Under the pieces are notes generated by a model. That model made no database searches, had not been told where the DNA came from, and saw only the letters and a list, made by a program, of their open reading frames with translations. The translations under genes were made by a program, and so were the position numbers. Positions 15,811 through 24,693 of a stretch of 31,885 nt of DNA are shown here, piece after piece; the first letter of the stretch is position 1; every line of letters starts with the position of its first letter. The DNA is taken from NCBI GenBank assembly GCA_021802085.1, contig JAKAAZ010000004.1, positions 1-31,885 of the forward strand, read 5' to 3'. The DNA comes from Acidobacteriota bacterium. Its GTDB lineage: Bacteria; Acidobacteriota; Terriglobia; Terriglobales; Acidobacteriaceae.

Positions 15811-16150
15811 TGGAATCCTCCTGTTTTCTTACTGGTTTTCGCGCTCTGGGTTCGCTGGTCTTAGAGCGGCGCGGATCGCTCGATACAATCCAGACGGCTT
15901 ATTGTATCCTCAGACACTTGCGCCGTTGTTGTCTCGTACAGTTAGATGCATGGGAGGGTGGTCTGGGAGCGATTTCCGTGGATTTATTGGAATTGTTCCC
16001 TGGAAATGGAAAATTATGGCAGCGATGGTACTACGGTACTTCTGCTGCGTCTATCCCTTAGGTTGGCGCGAATTTTTCAATGGGATAGTCCACAGGTTCC
16101 CGCAACTTTCACCCTGTCCTGAAACCTCACTTGATCGTTTTGGAGTTGGA
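15811..16150. other. Divergent intergenic region between sod and the GH15 gene
   Basis: These 340 bases contain no supported gene. The GH15 frame is open back to 15902, but its extra 83 residues are not glucoamylase-like and lack a ribosome site. Promoters for both neighbours are expected; the only strong signal is the inverted repeat at 15882-15908. Confidence 0.6.
15882..15908. promoter_or_regulatory. Operator-like inverted repeat GATACAAT-N11-ATTGTATC
   Basis: GATACAAT (15882-15889) and ATTGTATC (15901-15908) are perfect reverse complements with an 11-base spacer. They are centred about 85 bases upstream of the sod start and 255 upstream of the GH15 start. The half-site contains TACAAT, a possible -10 element in either direction, so a regulator binding here could block a promoter. 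A related ATACAATTGT occurs at 18614-18623 before the transketolase gene. Confidence 0.4.
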
Positions 16151-18562
16151 ATGATCTCTGGTTCTCCTGAGTACCTGTGGCTCACATCCGGTGGGTCGGC
16201 CTTTGGTGGTCCTGGCCTCCCCCCACGCTGGACTTCCAGCGAAAAACAAATGGTAGGCACCGCCTATTCCGCCTCCAGTCGTGTCTGGTTTACCATTTCT
16301 CACGGCATTCTCAACGAAATTTACTATCCGACGATCGATCGCCCACAGGTCCGCGACATGGAGTTCCTGATCAGCGATGGCGAGACGTTTTTCCAAGAAG
16401 AGAAGCGCGATCTCGAACGCACGTTCGAGTACATGGATCCCGAAGCGCTCGGTGTCCGGCTCACAGGGCGGGACCCTCAGGGACGGTACGCGCTGGTCAA
16501 GGAAATACTCACCGATCCACATCAGTCGACCGTTCTGATCCATGTACGCATGGAAGGTGACGAGGAATTCCTCAGCCGCCTCAAGGTGTATGCGTTACTG
16601 GCCCCGCATTTGGAGGTGGGAGGAGCAGGGAACTCGGCGCGCGCGATTGAGGTGGGTGGAAGGCGGGTATTGCTGGCATGGAAAGATGTCACCTCCTTGG
16701 CCATGGCCGCAGACTGCGGATTTTCCAAAACATCTTGCGGCTATGTAGGCGCCAGCGACGGCTGGAACGACTTGAAGCAGAACTTCAAGATGGATTGGGA
16801 GTTCGACCAGGCGCTCGATGGCAACATCGCATTGATGGGAGAGATCGACGTCGCCATGCACCGGGAATTTACCGTTGCTGTGGGTTTTGGCCGTGGGAAC
16901 CATGCGGCGCTGGCGGGCACGATGCAGTCTCTGGCAACCGGCTTCCCGGAACACAAGGCGCGATTCCATGAGCAATGGCATCGCGCCCGATGCCCGCGGC
17001 AATTGATCTCCGTCTCCAGCGACCACGGGCGTCTGCTGCATATCAGCCATAGCATCCTGCTGGCCCATGAAGACAAAACATTTCAGGGCGCCTTCATCGC
17101 GTCGGCCTCGATTCCATGGGGACAAACGAAAGGGGATGACGACCTGGGCGGGTATCACCTGGTCTGGACGCGAGACATGGTCCAGACGGCAACGGCGCTG
17201 ATGGCCGTGGGCCGGAACGAGACCGCTTTGCGCGCCCTGGTTTACTTGATCTGCGCGCAGCGGCCGGACGGCAGCTTCTCGCAAAACTTCTGGGTGAACG
17301 GAACTCCCTACTGGTCGGGCATGCAATTGGACGAAGTTGCTTTCCCCATCATCCTGGCATGGCGGCTGTGGAAGCAGAATGCGCTGGATAGCGTCGATGT
17401 CTTTCCATTTGTGGAACGTGCCGCCGACTATCTGGTGAAGTTCGCGCCTGTTACGCAGCAGGAGCGCTGGGAAGAGAACGCCGGCTACTCCCCCTCCACG
17501 CTGGCAGCGGTCATTACTGGATTGCTGTGCGCCAGTGAGCTGGTTTGCGCGCACGAGGCGCCCGACCTGGCGAACTTTTATGCCGTGTTCGCAGACTGGA
17601 TCGAATCGAACATCGAAGCCTGGACCGTAACCGACGAGGGGGTGCTGCTGCGCGGTGTGACTCGCCACTATATGCGCATTCGACCGCCCAGAAGCAGCGA
17701 TCGTTTTTTCAATCCGGCTACGGGAGAAGGCAGAATTCAACTGGCCAATCGGGCGCCTGGGGAAAAATCCAATTTCGATGCAAGGGAAATTATCGACCAA
17801 GGTTTTCTGGAACTCGTACGCTATGGAATTCGTTCCCCGCAGGACCCGCTGATTGTCGATTCGCTGAAAGTTGTCGATGCAATTCTGAAGGTAAACACGC
17901 CCTATGGTGCCTGCTGGCGGCGCTACAACCACGATGGGTATGGCCAGAAACACGATGGCGGACCCTATGAGGGGTGGGGACAAGGCCGCGCATGGCCGTT
18001 GCTGACGGGCGAGCGCGCGCACTACGAGCTGGCCGCCGGCAATGACATTCGTCCGATGATCGCCGCGATGGAGCGATTTACCTCCGAGGGCGGAATGCTG
18101 CCGGAACAAATCTGGGATGCGCCGGACCTGCCAGAGATGGGCATGTTTCTCGGCCGTCCATCCGGCTCCGCAATGCCACTGGCGTGGGCGCATTCGGAGT
18201 ACATCAAGCTGCTTCGCTCCTGCGAGGATGGAGAGGTGTTCGACCGCGTGGAAGCTGTGGAAAGGCGCTATCTCCACGGGCGGCGAGATTCGACAATCGA
18301 GATATGCAAGCGCGACCATCTATTGGCGCGTATCGCTCCGGGAAAGATACTGCGGATCGTCGAAGCCGCGCGCTTCCGCGTGGTGTGGACCCAGGATGAC
18401 TGGAAGACCAGCCATACGACCGAGTCGAAATATATTGGCTGCTCCGTCTGCTATGCCGATATTCCCATTCAGAAACAAGCGCCGGGGACCTTTTCCTTCA
18501 CGCTGTATTGGATAGGGGAAGAGCGCTGGGAGGGCAGAAATTACGATGTACCGATCGGCTGA
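16151..18562 (+). CDS. Glycoside hydrolase family 15 (glucoamylase/glucodextranase-like)
   Basis: This 803-residue exo-acting alpha-glucosidase would release glucose from the ends of starch, glycogen or dextran-type glucans. An N-terminal beta-sandwich domain (about residues 25-290, with LNEIYYPTIDRPQVRDMEF) precedes the (alpha/alpha)6 catalytic barrel. The barrel has YHLVWTRDMVQTATALMA and QRPDGSFSQNFWVNG, then WEENAGYSPSTLA with the presumed general acid Glu441/442, and LPEQIWD with the presumed general base Glu652. A C-terminal beta-domain ends the protein. I see no signal peptide, so it probably acts inside the cell on stored or imported glucan. The ATG at 16151 has GGAG five bases upstream. 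It leads the sugar cluster, whose last enzyme, glucokinase, would phosphorylate the released glucose. Confidence 0.92.
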   Translation: MISGSPEYLWLTSGGSAFGGPGLPPRWTSSEKQMVGTAYSASSRVWFTISHGILNEIYYPTIDRPQVRDMEFLISDGETFFQEEKRDLERTFEYMDPEALGVRLTGRDPQGRYALVKEILTDPHQSTVLIHVRMEGDEEFLSRLKVYALLAPHLEVGGAGNSARAIEVGGRRVLLAWKDVTSLAMAADCGFSKTSCGYVGASDGWNDLKQNFKMDWEFDQALDGNIALMGEIDVAMHREFTVAVGFGRGNHAALAGTMQSLATGFPEHKARFHEQWHRARCPRQLISVSSDHGRLLHISHSILLAHEDKTFQGAFIASASIPWGQTKGDDDLGGYHLVWTRDMVQTATALMAVGRNETALRALVYLICAQRPDGSFSQNFWVNGTPYWSGMQLDEVAFPIILAWRLWKQNALDSVDVFPFVERAADYLVKFAPVTQQERWEENAGYSPSTLAAVITGLLCASELVCAHEAPDLANFYAVFADWIESNIEAWTVTDEGVLLRGVTRHYMRIRPPRSSDRFFNPATGEGRIQLANRAPGEKSNFDAREIIDQGFLELVRYGIRSPQDPLIVDSLKVVDAILKVNTPYGACWRRYNHDGYGQKHDGGPYEGWGQGRAWPLLTGERAHYELAAGNDIRPMIAAMERFTSEGGMLPEQIWDAPDLPEMGMFLGRPSGSAMPLAWAHSEYIKLLRSCEDGEVFDRVEAVERRYLHGRRDSTIEICKRDHLLARIAPGKILRIVEAARFRVVWTQDDWKTSHTTESKYIGCSVCYADIPIQKQAPGTFSFTLYWIGEERWEGRNYDVPIG

Positions 18563-18671
18563 TGTTGAAAACCTCCGCAATCCTGATGCGGCCATTCGCG
18601 GCGCGGCGCATCTATACAATTGTTGACGAGACACTAAACCCGGCCACACGGCCCAATGTTGGAGAGCATGA

Positions 18672-20690
18672 ATGACGGAACTGGACCAGTTGTCGATCAA
18701 TGCACTACGTTTCCTGGCTGTCGATGCGGTAGAGAAGGCGAATAGCGGGCATCCCGGCGCTCCGCTGGGGGATGCGCCGATGGCGTATCTGCTGTTCCAC
18801 AAATTCATGCGCCACAATCCGGCGAACTCCAAGTGGACGAATCGCGACCGCTTTGTGCTCTCGAACGGGCATGCCTCGGCCATGCTGTACTCCGCGCTGT
18901 ATCTTGCAGGCTACAAAGTCACGATGGAAGATTTGCAGCAATTTCGGCAGTACGATTCCATCACTCCCGGCCACCCGGAGCGGGGTTTGACCGATGGCGT
19001 GGAGGTCACGACAGGCCCGCTGGGCCAGGGACTGGCGATGTCGATCGGCATGGCGGCGGCGGAGCGGCATCTGGCCGCGCGCTACAACCGGCCTGGGTTG
19101 GAGATCGTCAATCATTTCACCTACGTGATGTGCGGCGATGGCGATCTGATGGAAGGCGTCTCGCACGAGGCCGCTTCCTTCGCGGGCACATTAGGTCTGG
19201 GCAAGCTGATCGTGTTGTACGACGACAATTTAATCTCACTCGACGGGCCTACGGAGTTGTCGTTTACGGAAGATGTCGAAAAACGATTCGAAGCGTACCA
19301 CTGGCATGTGCAGCGGGTCGCCGACGGCAACGATCTGGAAGCAATCGAGAAGGCAGTGGAAGCAGCCAAAGCGGTGACGGATAAACCTTCCATCATCGCG
19401 GTGCGCACCATCATTGGCTACGGCAGTCCCAAGGCTGGAACTTCCAAGGCACACGGAGAACCGCTCGGCGCGGAAGATACGAAACTCACCAAGGAAAAAC
19501 TAGGCTGGCCCGCCGACAAGAGCTTCTACGTTCCCGATGAGGCGGCAAAGAACTGGGCCGGCGCGAAAGAGCGCGGCGCCAAGTTCGAAGGCGACTGGAA
19601 CGCGCTGTTTGCCAAGTACAAGCAGCAATTCCCTGAGCTGGCAGCGGAGTACGAGCGCGTCTTTGCCGGGAAGCTGCCCGCTGGCTGGGAAGCTGGCCTG
19701 CCGAAATTTCCTGCCGGCTCCAAGCCCATCGCGACCCGCGTTGCGGGCAATACGGTGATGAATGGAATTGCGGCGAAAGTGCCGGAGTTGATTGGCGGCG
19801 CGGCCGACCTGTCCACCTCCACCAAGACGACGATCAAAGATAGCCCCAGCTTCCACGTCGATCCGAACGGTCGCAACATTTTCTTCGGCGTGCGCGAATT
19901 TGGCATGTGTGCGTTCGTCAACGGCATGGCTGCGCACGGCGGATTGATTTCCTACGGCTCCACATTCTTTGTCTTCAGCGACTACGCGCGTCCCGCTCTG
20001 CGCCTTTCCGCGCTGATGCAGACGCCATCCATTTTTGTGTTCACGCATGATTCCATCGGGCTGGGCCAGGATGGTCCGACGCACCAGCCAGTGGAACAAC
20101 TCGCCTCGCTGCGGGCGATTCCGGAATTTACGGATTTTCGTCCCGCCGATGCGAATGAAACGGCGGTGGCATGGCAAGTGATTCTGGAGAGCCGCAAGCC
20201 CTCGTTCCTCGCGCTTTCGCGGCAGGACCTGCCCGTTCTCGATCCGGACAAATACGACATCCTGAATGGTGTGCGGCATGGCGCGTATGTACTGCAGGAT
20301 GGCGGAAGCTCCGCCGACGTGGTGCTGATCGCAACCGGCAGCGAGGTAAGTTTGATCTTGAAAGCCGCGGCGGCTTTAGAGTCGCAGGGGATGCATGCGC
20401 GTGTCGTTTCGATGCCGAGTTGGCGCTTGTTCGATAGCCAGCCGGAGGAATATCAGAAGAAGATCCTGCTCACCGGCGTTCCGAGATTGGTTGTGGAAGC
20501 GGCCAGTCAGATCTGCTGGTGGAAAATTGCGGGCGATAGTGGAGATGTGCTCGGATTGGATCGGTTCGGCTCGTCTGCGCCGGGAGAGATTGCGATGGAA
20601 AAACTTGGATTCAACGTCGATAACGTCGTTCGCATGGCGACGCGGATTGTCGAGCGCGCAGGAAAAGCAGCAACTGTGGCGGGAAAGTGA
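18672..20690 (+). CDS. tkt: Transketolase
   Basis: This 672-residue thiamine-diphosphate enzyme moves two-carbon units between sugar phosphates in the non-oxidative pentose phosphate pathway. Signatures in order are ANSGHPGAPLGDAPMAYLLF near residue 20, LSNGHASAMLYS, the ThDP motif GDGDLMEGVSHEA near 155 continuing to DDNLISLDGPT, the catalytic glutamate in GVREFGMCAF near 405, and THDSIGLGQDGPTHQPVEQ. A C-terminal domain ends with GDSGDVLGLDRFGSSAPG. The start has GGAG seven bases upstream; an ATG four bases earlier is out of frame. The 109-base gap before it contains CTATACAATTGTTGACG, which includes a TTGAC -35-like element, so it may have its own promoter. Confidence 0.97.
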   Translation: MTELDQLSINALRFLAVDAVEKANSGHPGAPLGDAPMAYLLFHKFMRHNPANSKWTNRDRFVLSNGHASAMLYSALYLAGYKVTMEDLQQFRQYDSITPGHPERGLTDGVEVTTGPLGQGLAMSIGMAAAERHLAARYNRPGLEIVNHFTYVMCGDGDLMEGVSHEAASFAGTLGLGKLIVLYDDNLISLDGPTELSFTEDVEKRFEAYHWHVQRVADGNDLEAIEKAVEAAKAVTDKPSIIAVRTIIGYGSPKAGTSKAHGEPLGAEDTKLTKEKLGWPADKSFYVPDEAAKNWAGAKERGAKFEGDWNALFAKYKQQFPELAAEYERVFAGKLPAGWEAGLPKFPAGSKPIATRVAGNTVMNGIAAKVPELIGGAADLSTSTKTTIKDSPSFHVDPNGRNIFFGVREFGMCAFVNGMAAHGGLISYGSTFFVFSDYARPALRLSALMQTPSIFVFTHDSIGLGQDGPTHQPVEQLASLRAIPEFTDFRPADANETAVAWQVILESRKPSFLALSRQDLPVLDPDKYDILNGVRHGAYVLQDGGSSADVVLIATGSEVSLILKAAAALESQGMHARVVSMPSWRLFDSQPEEYQKKILLTGVPRLVVEAASQICWWKIAGDSGDVLGLDRFGSSAPGEIAMEKLGFNVDNVVRMATRIVERAGKAATVAGK

Positions 20691-20700
20691 GACAGAGATG

Positions 20701-21165
20701 AAAATCGCGATTGCGTCCGACCACGCGGGCTTTGAGCTGAAAGAAGAAATCCGCAAATACATTGCCGGGCTGGGGCATGAGGTGCTCGACCTGGGTGCGT
20801 TCAATACGGAACCATCCGATTACCCGGATTATGCCGAGTTTGTTGGGCGCGCGCTGCACGCGAAGAACGCAGATCGCGGCGTGCTGATCTGCGGCTCCGG
20901 CGTTGGCGTTTCGATCGCGGCCAATAAAATGCCGGGCATCCGCGCCGCCATGTGCCACGATACCTATTCCGCGCATCAGGGCGTCGAGCACGACGATATG
21001 AATGTGCTGGTGCTGGGCTCGCGCATCATCGGCTACGCGCTGGCGTACGACCTGGTCTCGGCATATTTAAATGCTCATTTTCAATCCAATGAAGAGCGCT
21101 TCGTCCGCCGCTTGAATAAAGTGAAGGCCATTGAGGCCCGCTTTATGTCCAACAATTGGGGTTAG
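20701..21165 (+). CDS. rpiB: Ribose-5-phosphate isomerase B
   Basis: This 154-residue enzyme interconverts ribose 5-phosphate and ribulose 5-phosphate. The RpiB/LacAB signatures are clear: IAIASDHAGFELKEEI at residues 3-18, GxFNTEPSDYPDYA near 38, the catalytic cysteine Cys64 in LICGSGVGVSIAANK, and HDTYSAHQGVEHDDMNVLVLGSR. The ATG at 20701 follows the tkt stop by 10 bases with AGACAGAG between, so the two genes are cotranscribed. The frame runs open far upstream through tkt, but those residues are not RpiB. Confidence 0.96.
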   Translation, partial: KIAIASDHAGFELKEEIRKYIAGLGHEVLDLGAFNTEPSDYPDYAEFVGRALHAKNADRGVLICGSGVGVSIAANKMPGIRAAMCHDTYSAHQGVEHDDMNVLVLGSRIIGYALAYDLVSAYLNAHFQSNEERFVRRLNKVKAIEARFMSNNWG

Positions 21166-21224
21166 AACTTGTATCTGCCGACTGCTTGAGAGATCGCGTC
21201 GATCGCAAGAGAGGGATTGTAGGA

Positions 21225-21461
21225 ATGCTTGTTGAAAGGTCGCAACGCATCAGGTTCATTTTCGGCTCGGCGCGGGAAGTGCGGGCCATCCAGCAAGTTG
21301 TGAACAGCAAGAATCCTCCGCTGCATCTCCTGCTTGTGGCGTTTGCGCTCGCCAGGTTTCGCGGCAAGCTGGAGCAACTTCAGAAGGAAATGGCGGAGTG
21401 GGAAATCGTGACCCTGGGTGCGGATTTTGCTGACGACGAACCTGCAAAGGTTCAGCGATGA
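21225..21461 (+). CDS. Small ORF of unknown function in the sugar operon
   Basis: A frame of 78 residues from the ATG at 21225 ends in ATGA, overlapping the start of the HAD gene (21458), the arrangement of coupled genes. Its second half looks coding, with an amphipathic helix (KLEQLQKEMAEWEIVTL) and an acidic tail (GADFADDEPAKVQR). I do not recognise it. The frame is open back to a TTG at 21156, overlapping rpiB. Against it, the minus strand is also open over the same bases and ends in a protein-like tail (IDAISQAVGRYKF at 21162), though without a usable start. One of the two is probably real; the plus strand fits the operon better. Confidence 0.4.
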   Translation: MLVERSQRIRFIFGSAREVRAIQQVVNSKNPPLHLLLVAFALARFRGKLEQLQKEMAEWEIVTLGADFADDEPAKVQR

Positions 21462-22099
21462 CCAGGATCACTGCCACGTTCTGGGATTGCGGCGGAGTTC
21501 TTCTCACCAACGGGTGGGATGAACACGCTCGCAAGCGGGTGCTGTCACATTTCGACCTCGATTTCGATGAATTTGAAAGGCATCACACGCTGGCGAACGA
21601 TCTGTGGGAACGCGGCACCATCGACGTGCATGAATATTTGCGGCAGACCGTCTTCTATGTCCCGCGGGCCTTTTCCGAAGACGAATTTTTTTCGCAAATG
21701 CAAGCCATCAGCCAGATGCTGTACCCGGCGATGATCGAATTCGTGCGGCGCCTGCGTGCACAGCGCACGCCGACGGATGGCATGGACACATATTTGCTCA
21801 GCAATGAATCGCGCGACCTGATGGAGTATCGCATTCCCACGTTTTCTTTGACGGGACTGTTCGATGCGTATGTGGTGTCAGCCTTTATCGGTCTACGCAA
21901 ACCGACCGCCGCCTTCTTTCGCTGTGCTCTCGATCTGTCTCAGCGCCAGCCCGAGGAGTGCGTCTTTATCGATGACCGCGAAGAGAATGTGGCGGGCGCG
22001 CGCAAATTGGGAATTCATGGAATTCGCCTGGAATCGCCGGAGCAGGTCATCGCGGAGCTGGGCCGGCTGGGAGTAACGGCACCGCAAACCGCGGGATGA
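21458..22099 (+). CDS. HAD family (subfamily IA) phosphatase-like hydrolase
   Basis: This 213-residue haloacid-dehalogenase superfamily protein is likely a small-molecule or sugar phosphatase. Motif I reads FWDCGGVLL, with the nucleophile Asp10 but glycine where the second aspartate usually sits. The same DxGG variant occurs in some IA members such as YihX-like and acyl-phosphatase-like proteins. Motif II is the serine in YLLSNES, motif III the lysine in GLRKPTAAFF, and motif IV the acidic pair in VFIDDREENV. A helical cap occupies residues 18-85. Its place between rpiB and gnd suggests a phosphorylated sugar or a damaged pathway metabolite as substrate (inference). Confidence 0.88.
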   Translation: MTRITATFWDCGGVLLTNGWDEHARKRVLSHFDLDFDEFERHHTLANDLWERGTIDVHEYLRQTVFYVPRAFSEDEFFSQMQAISQMLYPAMIEFVRRLRAQRTPTDGMDTYLLSNESRDLMEYRIPTFSLTGLFDAYVVSAFIGLRKPTAAFFRCALDLSQRQPEECVFIDDREENVAGARKLGIHGIRLESPEQVIAELGRLGVTAPQTAG

Positions 22100-22127
22100 C
22101 ACAAGTTTTTTACAAAGGGGAAAGCAT

Positions 22128-23036
22128 ATGGAAATCGGTCTGATCGGTCTGGGAAAAATGGGCTTCAACATGGCGGCGCGGCTGCGGCAGGGAGGCCATA
22201 CCGTCGTCGGCTTCGATTTCAATGCCGAAGCGGTCAATCAGCTCACGGCAGCCGGCTCGGTCGGCGTTCACTCGCTGGACGATCTGGTAAAGAATTTGAA
22301 AGCTCCACGAGCTATTTGGATTATGGTGCCGTCTGGAGATCCTGTCGACCAGACGATCGCCAAGCTGGAACCATTCATGCAGAAGGGCGACACTTTCATC
22401 GACGGCGGAAATTCGAATTACAAGGATTCCCAACGCCGCCATGCGCAGCTTACGGCGAAGGGGTTCAACTTTGTCGACGTTGGCACTTCGGGTGGAGTGT
22501 GGGGACTGAAAGAGGGCTACAGCATGATGGTCGGCGGGGACGCTGAGCCGGTCGAGCGGCTGCGTCCGATTTTTGAAACATTAGCTCCCGCTGCGGATAA
22601 AGGCTGGGGTCACGTGGGTCCGTCGGGCGCCGGGCACTTCGTGAAGATGGTGCATAACGGCATTGAATATGGCCTGATGGAGGCCTATGCAGAGGGTTTT
22701 TCCATCATGAAGCACAAGGAGCCGCTGCATCTCGATCTGACGCAGATTGCGCGGATCTGGCAATACGGCAGTGTGGTGCGGTCGTGGCTATTGGACCTGA
22801 CAGCGGACGCCCTGGAAAAAAATCCGCAGCTGGAAGGGCTGGAAGCCTATGTGGCGGACTCCGGCGAAGGCCGCTGGACGGTCTTTGAGGCGATCGATCT
22901 CAATGTATCCGCGCCGGTCATCACGGAGTCTCTCATTCGCAGGCTTCGTTCGCGTGAGGAGAATAATTTTTCTGACCGTATGCTGTCGATCATGCGCAAT
23001 GAATTCGGCGGTCACGCGGTGAAAAAATCCACGTAA
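22128..23036 (+). CDS. gnd: 6-phosphogluconate dehydrogenase, decarboxylating (short, probably NAD-dependent)
   Basis: This enzyme oxidatively decarboxylates 6-phosphogluconate to ribulose 5-phosphate. At 302 residues it belongs to the short form (YqeC/GntZ-like) rather than the 470-residue E. coli type. It shows the Rossmann motif GLIGLGKMGFNMAARL, IMVPSGDPVDQ, IDGGNSNYKDSQRR, TSGGVWGLKEGYSMMVGG, and the catalytic lysine/asparagine in GAGHFVKMVHNGIEYGLMEA. The second strand ends GFDFNAEAV; an aspartate here favours NAD over NADP, where NR[ST] would be expected. AAGGGGAAAG precedes the ATG at a good distance. It sits 85 bases before zwf. Confidence 0.95.
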   Translation: MEIGLIGLGKMGFNMAARLRQGGHTVVGFDFNAEAVNQLTAAGSVGVHSLDDLVKNLKAPRAIWIMVPSGDPVDQTIAKLEPFMQKGDTFIDGGNSNYKDSQRRHAQLTAKGFNFVDVGTSGGVWGLKEGYSMMVGGDAEPVERLRPIFETLAPAADKGWGHVGPSGAGHFVKMVHNGIEYGLMEAYAEGFSIMKHKEPLHLDLTQIARIWQYGSVVRSWLLDLTADALEKNPQLEGLEAYVADSGEGRWTVFEAIDLNVSAPVITESLIRRLRSREENNFSDRMLSIMRNEFGGHAVKKST

Positions 23037-23121
23037 CATGCCGAAGCGCTGCGTCGGTGCTGCATTTTGCATCTGACCTGGCGCACGGCCGCAAGTATCT
23101 TTATCCGCAAGGAGACGGACG

Positions 23122-24663
23122 ATGGTAACTACTGAAGTCACAGTTTCGCCGGAAGATGTGAAAGCCTCGCGCGTGGCCGAGCGTGTGCCCGACCCATGTA
23201 TCGTCGTGATCTTTGGCGCATCCGGCGACTTGACCAAGCGAAAACTGCTGCCCGCGCTGTATCACCTGGAACAAGCCGGCCTGCTGCCCGCCAACTTTGC
23301 CGTAGTCGGCGTGGCGCGGCGTCCGTTGAAGGACGAGTTCGTCAACGATATGCGGGACGGCATCATCAAAGGCGGCGGCGTCGAGGCGGATGACCCGATG
23401 CTGCGCGAGTTTCTGGGCAAAGTGAACTATCATGCCATGAACTTTGACGATCCAGGCGGCTACGTTCGACTCAACAGCTTACTGGAAACATTGGACAGGA
23501 AATACGGGACGAATGGTCACCGGTTGTTTTATCTGGCCACGGCCCCCGACTATTTTTCTGAGATAGTGCATCAACTGGGCGCGCATGGCATGGCGAAGTC
23601 GGAAAAGGGAGCGGTCCGCTGCATTATCGAGAAGCCGTTCGGGCACGATCTGCAGTCAGCGCGCCGACTGAACGACGAAGTCAACGAGGTTCTCTCCGAA
23701 GACCAGATCTTCCGCATCGATCATTATCTGGGCAAGGAAACGGTCCAGAATATTTTGGTCTTTCGATTCGCCAATGGAATCTTTGAGCCGATTTGGAACC
23801 GGAATTACATCGATCATGTGCGGATCACCGCAGCGGAGAGTATCGGGATTGAAGGCCGCGGTCCCTTCTACGAGAAGGCCGGGGCGTTGCGCGATGTGGT
23901 GCAGAACCACGTAATGGAACTGCTTTCCTTCGTTGCCATGGAGCCGCCCGGTTCATTTTTCTCCGCGCCCATTCGCATGGAAAAAGTGAAGGTCTGGAAG
24001 GCGATCCAGCCCATTAAAATGGAAGATACAGTTCGCGGGCAATATGGCCCCGGAATTGTCGGTGGCAAGCAGGTGGTCGGATATCGCCAGGAAGATCGCG
24101 TCAATCCGCAGTCCAGCACAGAAACGTTTGCCGCTTTGCGCCTGCACATTGAGAACTGGCGATGGGCCGGTGTTCCTTTTTACGTGCGCGCCGGCAAGCG
24201 GCTGGCGGAGAGATTTACGGACATTACGATCCAATTCAAACAGCCGCCGACGATGCTGTTCAAGGACAACGTGGAAGCAAGCAAGTGTGGCGAAATCCAG
24301 CCGAACATCATCTCCATGCGCATTCAGCCAAACGAGGGGATTTCTTTGCGGTTCGCTGCCAAGACGCCCGGCCCGAGTATGCAGAGCTGCCCCGTGATGA
24401 TGGATTTCGATTACGCGGCCGCTTTCGGCGTTTCTTCCGCGAACGGATATGAGCGCCTGCTGCTCGATGCCATGCTGGGGGATTCCACACTCTTTTCGCA
24501 CCGCGATGGCGTGGAGGCAACCTGGGCGTTGATGACTCCAATCCTGGAGGAGTGGGCAGCGCATCCGCCAACGGATTTTCCAAATTATGCAGCCGGAAGC
24601 TGGGGCCCAGCGGCTGCCGGCGCGCTGCTTGCCCGAGACGGACGCCAGTGGCGCCGTCAGTGA
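23122..24663 (+). CDS. zwf: Glucose-6-phosphate 1-dehydrogenase
   Basis: This 513-residue enzyme catalyses the first step of the oxidative pentose phosphate pathway, glucose 6-phosphate to 6-phosphogluconolactone with NAD(P)H formation. The cofactor motif GASGDLTKRKLLPALYHLE is near residues 33-51. EKPFGHDLQSARRLN follows, and the signature RIDHYLGKETVQN with the catalytic histidine lies near residue 200. The C-terminal domain carries PFYVRAGKRL, the usual substrate/structural loop. Length is normal. AAGGAGACG lies properly before the ATG. The following pgl gene starts about 30 bases after the stop, so the two are cotranscribed. Confidence 0.97.
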   Translation: MVTTEVTVSPEDVKASRVAERVPDPCIVVIFGASGDLTKRKLLPALYHLEQAGLLPANFAVVGVARRPLKDEFVNDMRDGIIKGGGVEADDPMLREFLGKVNYHAMNFDDPGGYVRLNSLLETLDRKYGTNGHRLFYLATAPDYFSEIVHQLGAHGMAKSEKGAVRCIIEKPFGHDLQSARRLNDEVNEVLSEDQIFRIDHYLGKETVQNILVFRFANGIFEPIWNRNYIDHVRITAAESIGIEGRGPFYEKAGALRDVVQNHVMELLSFVAMEPPGSFFSAPIRMEKVKVWKAIQPIKMEDTVRGQYGPGIVGGKQVVGYRQEDRVNPQSSTETFAALRLHIENWRWAGVPFYVRAGKRLAERFTDITIQFKQPPTMLFKDNVEASKCGEIQPNIISMRIQPNEGISLRFAAKTPGPSMQSCPVMMDFDYAAAFGVSSANGYERLLLDAMLGDSTLFSHRDGVEATWALMTPILEEWAAHPPTDFPNYAAGSWGPAAAGALLARDGRQWRRQ

Positions 24664-24693
24664 GTGCGGCGAACTGGCAGAATGGTGAGAGCA

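Noticed and set aside
15902..16150. 83-residue N-terminal extension of the GH15 protein
   Set aside because: It is not conserved-looking and contains no ribosome site, whereas the ATG at 16151 has GGAG and begins just before the recognisable domain.
16595..18319. 574-codon minus-strand open frame antisense to the GH15 gene
   Set aside because: The plus strand carries full GH15 catalytic motifs; long antisense frames are expected from codon bias in such DNA.
21162..21377. Minus-strand gene ending IDAISQAVGRYKF
   Set aside because: The frame lacks an ATG or GTG start, has only a TTG, and opposes the operon; kept as a competing possibility but not annotated as a gene.
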